A stretch of 64,000 bases of DNA from Croceimicrobium sp963977415 (GTDB taxonomy: Bacteria > Bacteroidota > Bacteroidia > Flavobacteriales > Schleiferiaceae): positions 186,001 through 250,000 of the forward strand of contig CAXBOS010000004.1 of NCBI GenBank assembly GCA_963977415.1, given 5' to 3'. The number at the start of each line of letters is the position of its first letter. Positions within the stretch are counted from its first letter, which is position 1. The notes under the pieces are model-generated. The model worked only from the letters and a program-made list of their open reading frames with translations, was not told where the DNA came from and made no database searches. The position numbers and the translations under genes were made by a program. This document shows positions 60,020 through 64,000 of this stretch, piece by piece.

Positions 60020-61420
60020 TTATACGTGTAAAGCGCGATTGTCGGTTGCCGCTAATGCCGCTTCTTTAATCGCTTCGGCAAAAGTAGGATGAGCATGACT
60101 CATACGAGCAATATCTTCCGCTGAGGCACGGTACTCCATGGCGACTACACCTTCTGCAATTAGATCAGCAGCTCTCGGTCCGATCATGTGAAAACCTAAA
60201 ATTTCGTCAGTATTTTTATCAGAAATAATTTTCACTAAACCATCGGTATCACCACTCGCGCGAGCACGCCCTAATGCACGGAAAGGAAAAGATCCTACTT
60301 TGTAGCTAATGCCAGCTTCTTTAATTTGCTCTTCCGTTCTACCTACACTGGCAACTTCTGGCCAAGTGTAAACCACACCAGGAATCAGATTATAGTCGAT
60401 ATGTGGCTTTTGTCCCGCCATTGTTTCCGCCACAAAAACGCCCTCTTCTTCGGCTTTATGGGCTAACATGGCGCCTTTGATTACATCACCAATAGCAAAA
60501 ATATGCTCTTTACTAGTTTGTAATTTTTCGTTTACTTCAATTTTTCCACGATTGTCGGTTTTAATACCAACATTTTCTAATCCTAAGCCTGCGGTGTATG
60601 CGCTTCTGCCAACAGCAACTAAACAATAGTCGCCTTCGAACTTCACTTCTTGATCTTTTTTATCGGTAGCGCTAACGCTTACTTTTTTACCATCGCTACT
60701 AACGTCGGTTACTTTGTGGCTGAAGTTGAACTTGATACCTAGTTTTTTCAATGACTTGGTAATTTCTTTACTCATTGCGCTGTCATAACCAGGAATGGCT
60801 TTGTCCAGATATTCGATTACGGTAACCTCAGAACCAAGTCGAGCGTAAACGCTTCCTAACTCCAAGCCAATAACACCTGCGCCAATAACAATCATTTGCT
60901 TAGGTACTTCCTTAAGATTTAAGGCTTCGGTGCTGCTGATAATTCGTTCTTTATCAAATTTAGCGAAAGGCAATTCCGTGGGCTTGCTGCCAGTGGCAAT
61001 AATTACTTTGTCGGCCGATATTTTGGTTTCTTCCCCTTCTTTTTTGATTGCGATGGTATGATCATCTACAAAAGATCCGAAACCTTGGAAAACGGAAATT
61101 TTATTTTTATTCATCAAAAACTGAATACCCTCCGTAGTTTGACTAACAACAGAATTTTTGCGGCTAATCATTTGTGCCAAATTAACTTTGGGAGTATCAA
61201 TGTCAATACCATGGTCCGCAAATGAATGCATAGCATTGTGAAAATGTTCGCTACTGTCTAAAAGTGCTTTGGATGGAATACATCCTACATTTAAACAGGT
61301 GCCACCAAGGGTACTGTATTTTTCAATCAAGGCTGTTTTCATGCCAAGTTGAGCACATCTAATTGCGGCTACGTATCCTCCTGGTCCTGATCCTATGATT
61401 GCTACGTCAAATTTATCCAT
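60020..61420 (-). CDS. lpdA: Dihydrolipoyl dehydrogenase
   Basis: A 466-residue flavin disulfide reductase (E3 of 2-oxoacid dehydrogenases and L-protein of glycine cleavage). FAD fold IIGSGPGGYVAAIRCAQLG, redox pair GGTCLNVGCIPSK, NAD fold VIGAGVIGLELGSVYARLG, AIGDVIKGAMLAHKAEEEG, and the C-terminal HAHPTFAEAIKEA with the catalytic His-Glu pair. Full length. It lies alone between its terminator and a TAATTTTG promoter. With gcvP at 39-41 kb it would complete part of glycine cleavage. Confidence 0.97.
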   Translation of the reverse strand: MDKFDVAIIGSGPGGYVAAIRCAQLGMKTALIEKYSTLGGTCLNVGCIPSKALLDSSEHFHNAMHSFADHGIDIDTPKVNLAQMISRKNSVVSQTTEGIQFLMNKNKISVFQGFGSFVDDHTIAIKKEGEETKISADKVIIATGSKPTELPFAKFDKERIISSTEALNLKEVPKQMIVIGAGVIGLELGSVYARLGSEVTVIEYLDKAIPGYDSAMSKEITKSLKKLGIKFNFSHKVTDVSSDGKKVSVSATDKKDQEVKFEGDYCLVAVGRSAYTAGLGLENVGIKTDNRGKIEVNEKLQTSKEHIFAIGDVIKGAMLAHKAEEEGVFVAETMAGQKPHIDYNLIPGVVYTWPEVASVGRTEEQIKEAGISYKVGSFPFRALGRARASGDTDGLVKIISDKNTDEILGFHMIGPRAADLIAEGVVAMEYRASAEDIARMSHAHPTFAEAIKEAALAATDNRALHV

Positions 61421-61451
61421 TATTGAGATTGATGAGTTTTATATAATGCAA

Positions 61452-61459
61452 CAAAATTA
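61452..61459 (-). promoter_or_regulatory. Promoter -7 element of lpdA
   Basis: Minus-strand TAATTTTG about 32-39 bases before the lpdA ATG. No clear -33 element. The rest of the 186-base gap to prfB is A/T-rich and shows no other feature I can support. Confidence 0.5.
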
Positions 61460-61594
61460 AGCAATTGTAGAAGAGTATTGGATTAAAAATGTATTTTCTA
61501 ATGAAGTGATAAACCCGCTCTAATTAGTCTAAGTTTCAATGGGCGAGGGATTAATTATTTAGTCTATAAGTTTCAAGCGTAAGCAAGGTATTTC

Positions 61595-61602
61595 TAAATT
61601 CG
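61595..61602 (+). promoter_or_regulatory. Possible promoter -7 element of prfB
   Basis: TAAATTCG, a degenerate TAnnTTTG (TTCG in place of TTTG), followed by CAAC and the prfB ATG: the same four-base spacing seen at tsaE and mlaE. Confidence 0.35.
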
Positions 61603-61606
61603 CAAC

Positions 61607-62713
61607 ATGGTAACTAAGGAGCAAGTACAAGAGCTTTCGCAAAGAGTAGAGTCGTTAAAAGCCTATCTACAAATTGAGCAAAAGGAAATTCAAATTATTA
61701 ACGAAGAAGAGAAGACTGCGGCAGCTGAATTTTGGGAAGACCAAAAAACGGCGCAGCAAGTGATGAAGAAGATTCGAGGTTTGAAATTTTGGGTGGAATC
61801 TTTCAATGATTTAAGGGATTCCGTGGATGAGCTTAACTTGGGTTTAGAGTTTTTGGAGCTAGGTGAAATTAGTGAGGAGGAAATGGCTGAAATGCGATCC
61901 AAAGCGATTAAAACCTTAGAATCTTTGGAGTTTCGTAATATGCTCTCAGGCGAGGAAGATCAGCTTAGTGCCGTTCTGCAAATTACCGCCGGCGCAGGTG
62001 GTACCGAAAGCTGCGACTGGGCCAGTATGTTAATGCGTATGTACCTGCGCTACGCCGAACGGCAGGGTTATAAAGTAAGCGAACTTAATTACCAAGAAGG
62101 CGATGTTGCTGGCGTTAAAACGGTGACCCTAGAAATTGAAGGTGATTATGCTTTTGGCTACCTAAAGGGAGAAAATGGCGTGCATCGCTTGGTGCGAATC
62201 TCGCCCTTCGATAGTAATGCAAAGCGCCATACTTCTTTTGCATCAGTATATGTTTACCCTTTGGTAGATGATTCCATAGAAATTGATATTAGTCCTGCCG
62301 ATATAGAATGGGACACCTTCCGCTCGGGTGGAGCCGGAGGGCAAAACGTGAACAAGGTGGAAACGGGTGTGCGCTTACGTCACGCTCCCTCTGGAATTGT
62401 AATTGAAAATACCGAAAGCCGCTCGCAACTTCAAAATAAAGAAAAGGCTTTGCAATTGTTAAAGTCTCAGCTGTATGAAATTGAGATTGAAGCGAAAAAT
62501 CAAGCCCGTGCTGAAATTGAAGCAGGTAAAAAGAAAATTGAGTGGGGTAGCCAAATTCGCAACTATGTGCTTCATCCTTACAAGTTAATTAAGGATGTGC
62601 GCACCGCCCATGAAACCTCAAATGTTGATCAGGTTTTAGATGGTGATCTCGATGCGTTTATTAAGTCTTATTTAATGAGTAAAGGTCAAAGCCAAGACTT
62701 GCAGGATAATTGA
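61607..62713 (+). CDS. prfB: Peptide chain release factor 2, no frameshift site
   Basis: A 368-residue RF2 that terminates at UGA and UAA. The stop-codon reading motif SPF is in VRISPFDSNAKRHTSF and the peptidyl-transferase GGQ is in FRSGGAGGQNVNKVE. In E. coli the reading frame shifts at CTT TGA C after about 25 codons, just after the residues aligning with AYL here. In this gene the frame runs straight through (GCC TAT CTA CAA ATT) with no in-frame stop and no slippery site. RF2 autoregulation by frameshift is therefore absent. Confidence 0.97.
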   Translation: MVTKEQVQELSQRVESLKAYLQIEQKEIQIINEEEKTAAAEFWEDQKTAQQVMKKIRGLKFWVESFNDLRDSVDELNLGLEFLELGEISEEEMAEMRSKAIKTLESLEFRNMLSGEEDQLSAVLQITAGAGGTESCDWASMLMRMYLRYAERQGYKVSELNYQEGDVAGVKTVTLEIEGDYAFGYLKGENGVHRLVRISPFDSNAKRHTSFASVYVYPLVDDSIEIDISPADIEWDTFRSGGAGGQNVNKVETGVRLRHAPSGIVIENTESRSQLQNKEKALQLLKSQLYEIEIEAKNQARAEIEAGKKKIEWGSQIRNYVLHPYKLIKDVRTAHETSNVDQVLDGDLDAFIKSYLMSKGQSQDLQDN

Positions 62714-62806
62714 GAACCTTCCTTAACAGTCATTATTGACCTTAGCTTAATCGATAGTTTGAAATGTCGGCTTACTACCTTACATTCGAGCAATCGATTT
62801 AAAATT

Positions 62807-64000
62807 TTGAGCCTAAAAAAGATTCTACTTCTTCTATTGTTCTGTCTAAGCTTTTTTGCAAAAGCTCAGCACATGGCCTTTGTTGAGAACCAGGGACAGT
62901 GGCAAGGCGATTTCGATTATTTGCTGCGCAATGGTAGCGACTTTCTCTTCTTTAAAGTTGATGAGGTTAGAGTACAGCTCCTCGAAAAACATAGCGCAGG
63001 TGAAGAAATTCACCATCATCAGAATTCAGGGGAAGTGCTTCAGGGACACGTATACAGCATGCAATGGCTAGGCGTTAACAAGGAGGCAGAAGTTACGCGT
63101 ACTAATCTTGAAGGGGCTCCCTATTTAAATTATCTAAAAGGAAGTAACCCCGCTCATTGGAAATCTGGCTTGCGGCAATATCAGGAAATTGTTTACCATG
63201 AGATTTATCCTAATATCGACCTCCGTTACTATCTCAGCCCAGATGGAGTTTACAAATACGATTTCATTGTGAGGCCTGGGGGAAATCCCAATGATATTTC
63301 TTGGCAGTTTAAAGGGGTAGAGCGCTATGGTTTGGCAGGATCAGATTTGGCTTTGATTACTAGCGTTAAAAATGTGGTTTATACTGCTCCGCTAGCTTTT
63401 CAAGGAAGCGATAAAGTAGCGGCTGCTTTTAAACAGCAAGGCGATATTTTCTCGTATGCTGTGACAGAATATGATTCCGATCGTGAATTGGTTATCGATC
63501 CTACTTTGGTTTTTAGCACCTACAGTGCTAGCACCGACGATAACTTTGGTTTCACAGCTACCTTTGGTGAAGATGGTTCGGGCTATAATGCTGGGATTAA
63601 TTACATCTATGGCAATATCAATCGCGGCTTTCCTACTACCTTGGGTGCTTTTCAGGATTCTTCCAACGGTGGTGTTGTAGATGGGGTAGTGGCAAAATAT
63701 ACCGCCGATGGTAGTCAGCAAATTTATGCGACCTTTTTAGGGGGTTCTCAAAACGATGTCCCTTTTAGTTTGTTAGAAGGCCCTAATAAATCGTTAATAA
63801 TTTTAGGGGTTACGGGCTCCGCTAATTTCCCCGTTACCGCCAATGCCTTCGATACTTCTTTTAGTGCCGGCACATCCAGCGCACTAAGCATCGGCGGCTC
63901 CTTGAATTTCCCTTTATCCAGCGATATTTTTATTAGTATTTTAGATAGTACAGGCGGGAGTTTACTTGGTTCTACTTTTTTAGGAGATACAGCCATGGAT
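62807..64000 (+). CDS. Large secreted SBBP-repeat protein, N-terminal part (3' end outside window)
   Basis: The first 398 residues of an exported protein that is still open at the window end. The start is a TTG that gives a clean signal peptide (SLKKILLLLLFCLSFFAKAQ); the next ATG (MAFVENQGQW) lies after the cleavage site. Residues about 22-235 resemble the N-terminal DUF7948-type domain (FVENQGQW, IYPNIDLRYYLSPDGVYKYDF, LVIDPTLVFSTY). From about 240 on, SBBP/kelch-like repeats begin (FPTTLGAFQDS, DGVVAKYTADGSQQIYATFLGG, NFPVTANAFDTSF). Such proteins usually end in a T9SS or gliding-associated sorting domain, which would be beyond the edge. Confidence 0.85.
   Translation, partial: MSLKKILLLLLFCLSFFAKAQHMAFVENQGQWQGDFDYLLRNGSDFLFFKVDEVRVQLLEKHSAGEEIHHHQNSGEVLQGHVYSMQWLGVNKEAEVTRTNLEGAPYLNYLKGSNPAHWKSGLRQYQEIVYHEIYPNIDLRYYLSPDGVYKYDFIVRPGGNPNDISWQFKGVERYGLAGSDLALITSVKNVVYTAPLAFQGSDKVAAAFKQQGDIFSYAVTEYDSDRELVIDPTLVFSTYSASTDDNFGFTATFGEDGSGYNAGINYIYGNINRGFPTTLGAFQDSSNGGVVDGVVAKYTADGSQQIYATFLGGSQNDVPFSLLEGPNKSLIILGVTGSANFPVTANAFDTSFSAGTSSALSIGGSLNFPLSSDIFISILDSTGGSLLGSTFLGDTAMD

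Noticed and set aside
61421..61606. Possible tRNA or small RNA between lpdA and prfB
   Set aside because: No cloverleaf, CCA end or T-loop sequence is visible, and no terminator hairpin; only a promoter element for each flanking gene.
61670..61690. RF2 programmed frameshift site
   Set aside because: The codons at the usual position read without an in-frame stop; there is no CTTTGA.

Overview
The window is chromosomal DNA from a member of the Bacteroidota, most likely a Flavobacteriales relative near the Cryomorphaceae/Schleiferiaceae (placement by gene content; no rRNA is present). The signs are: a SusC/SusD pair, several proteins with type IX secretion (T9SS) C-terminal sorting domains, the T9SS regulator PorX, an LpxC-FabZ fusion, LytS/LytTR signalling, and promoters of the TAnnTTTG type with little Shine-Dalgarno signal. 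Genes are tightly packed on both strands. No gap without a gene exceeds about 210 bases. I found no rRNA, tRNA, CRISPR array, IS element or prophage.

Layout. 1-2.6 kb: end of a SusC-like TonB receptor and its SusD-like lipoprotein. 2.6-9.4 kb: lipid A genes on the minus strand (lpxD, lpxC-fabZ, lpxA, a small ABC ATPase, then efp and a second lpxD-like gene) and an HD phosphohydrolase. 9.4-12.7 kb: porX, tsaE, ald. 12.6-19.1 kb: a methyltransferase, a DUF4258-like gene, proline dehydrogenase, aroB-aroA, and a DEAD-box helicase. 19.2-23.1 kb: a DUF1684 protein, an operon of three uncharacterised lipoproteins (two of them tandem paralogues), and a GNAT enzyme. 23.1-30.3 kb: a helix-hairpin-helix outer-membrane barrel and a PorV/PorQ-like protein, divergent from a LytS-type sensor kinase, its LytTR regulator and a secreted polyproline protein. 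30.4-34.3 kb: purE-purK, an SprT-like metalloprotein, a 41-residue lipoprotein, and mlaE-mlaF. 34.3-38.6 kb: two paralogous T9SS cargo proteins. 38.7-45.2 kb: gcvP, a UbiA-like membrane protein, kynU and kmo. 45.3-45.8 kb: a YefM-YoeB toxin-antitoxin pair with its operator. 45.9-51.1 kb: another T9SS cargo protein, divergent from an 1100-residue peptidase-like/TolB/barrel protein. 51.2-59.9 kb: an endonuclease III without its iron-sulfur cysteines, and a four-gene run of hybrid kinase, pabB, tilS and dsbD. 60-64 kb: lpdA, prfB and the start of a large secreted repeat protein.

Functionally, most of the window is envelope biogenesis (lipid A, Mla-type lipid transport, DsbD, outer-membrane barrels), secretion (PorX and T9SS cargo) and core metabolism (shikimate, purine, glycine cleavage, proline and tryptophan breakdown). 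No large new defence or biosynthetic system stands out. The least explained parts are the three-lipoprotein operon (19.9-22.5 kb), the HhH-barrel/PorV-like pair beside its own sensor-regulator (23-30 kb), the 41-residue lipoprotein in front of the SprT-like gene, the clusterless endonuclease III, and several promoters placed so close to the start codon that the mRNAs are probably leaderless.
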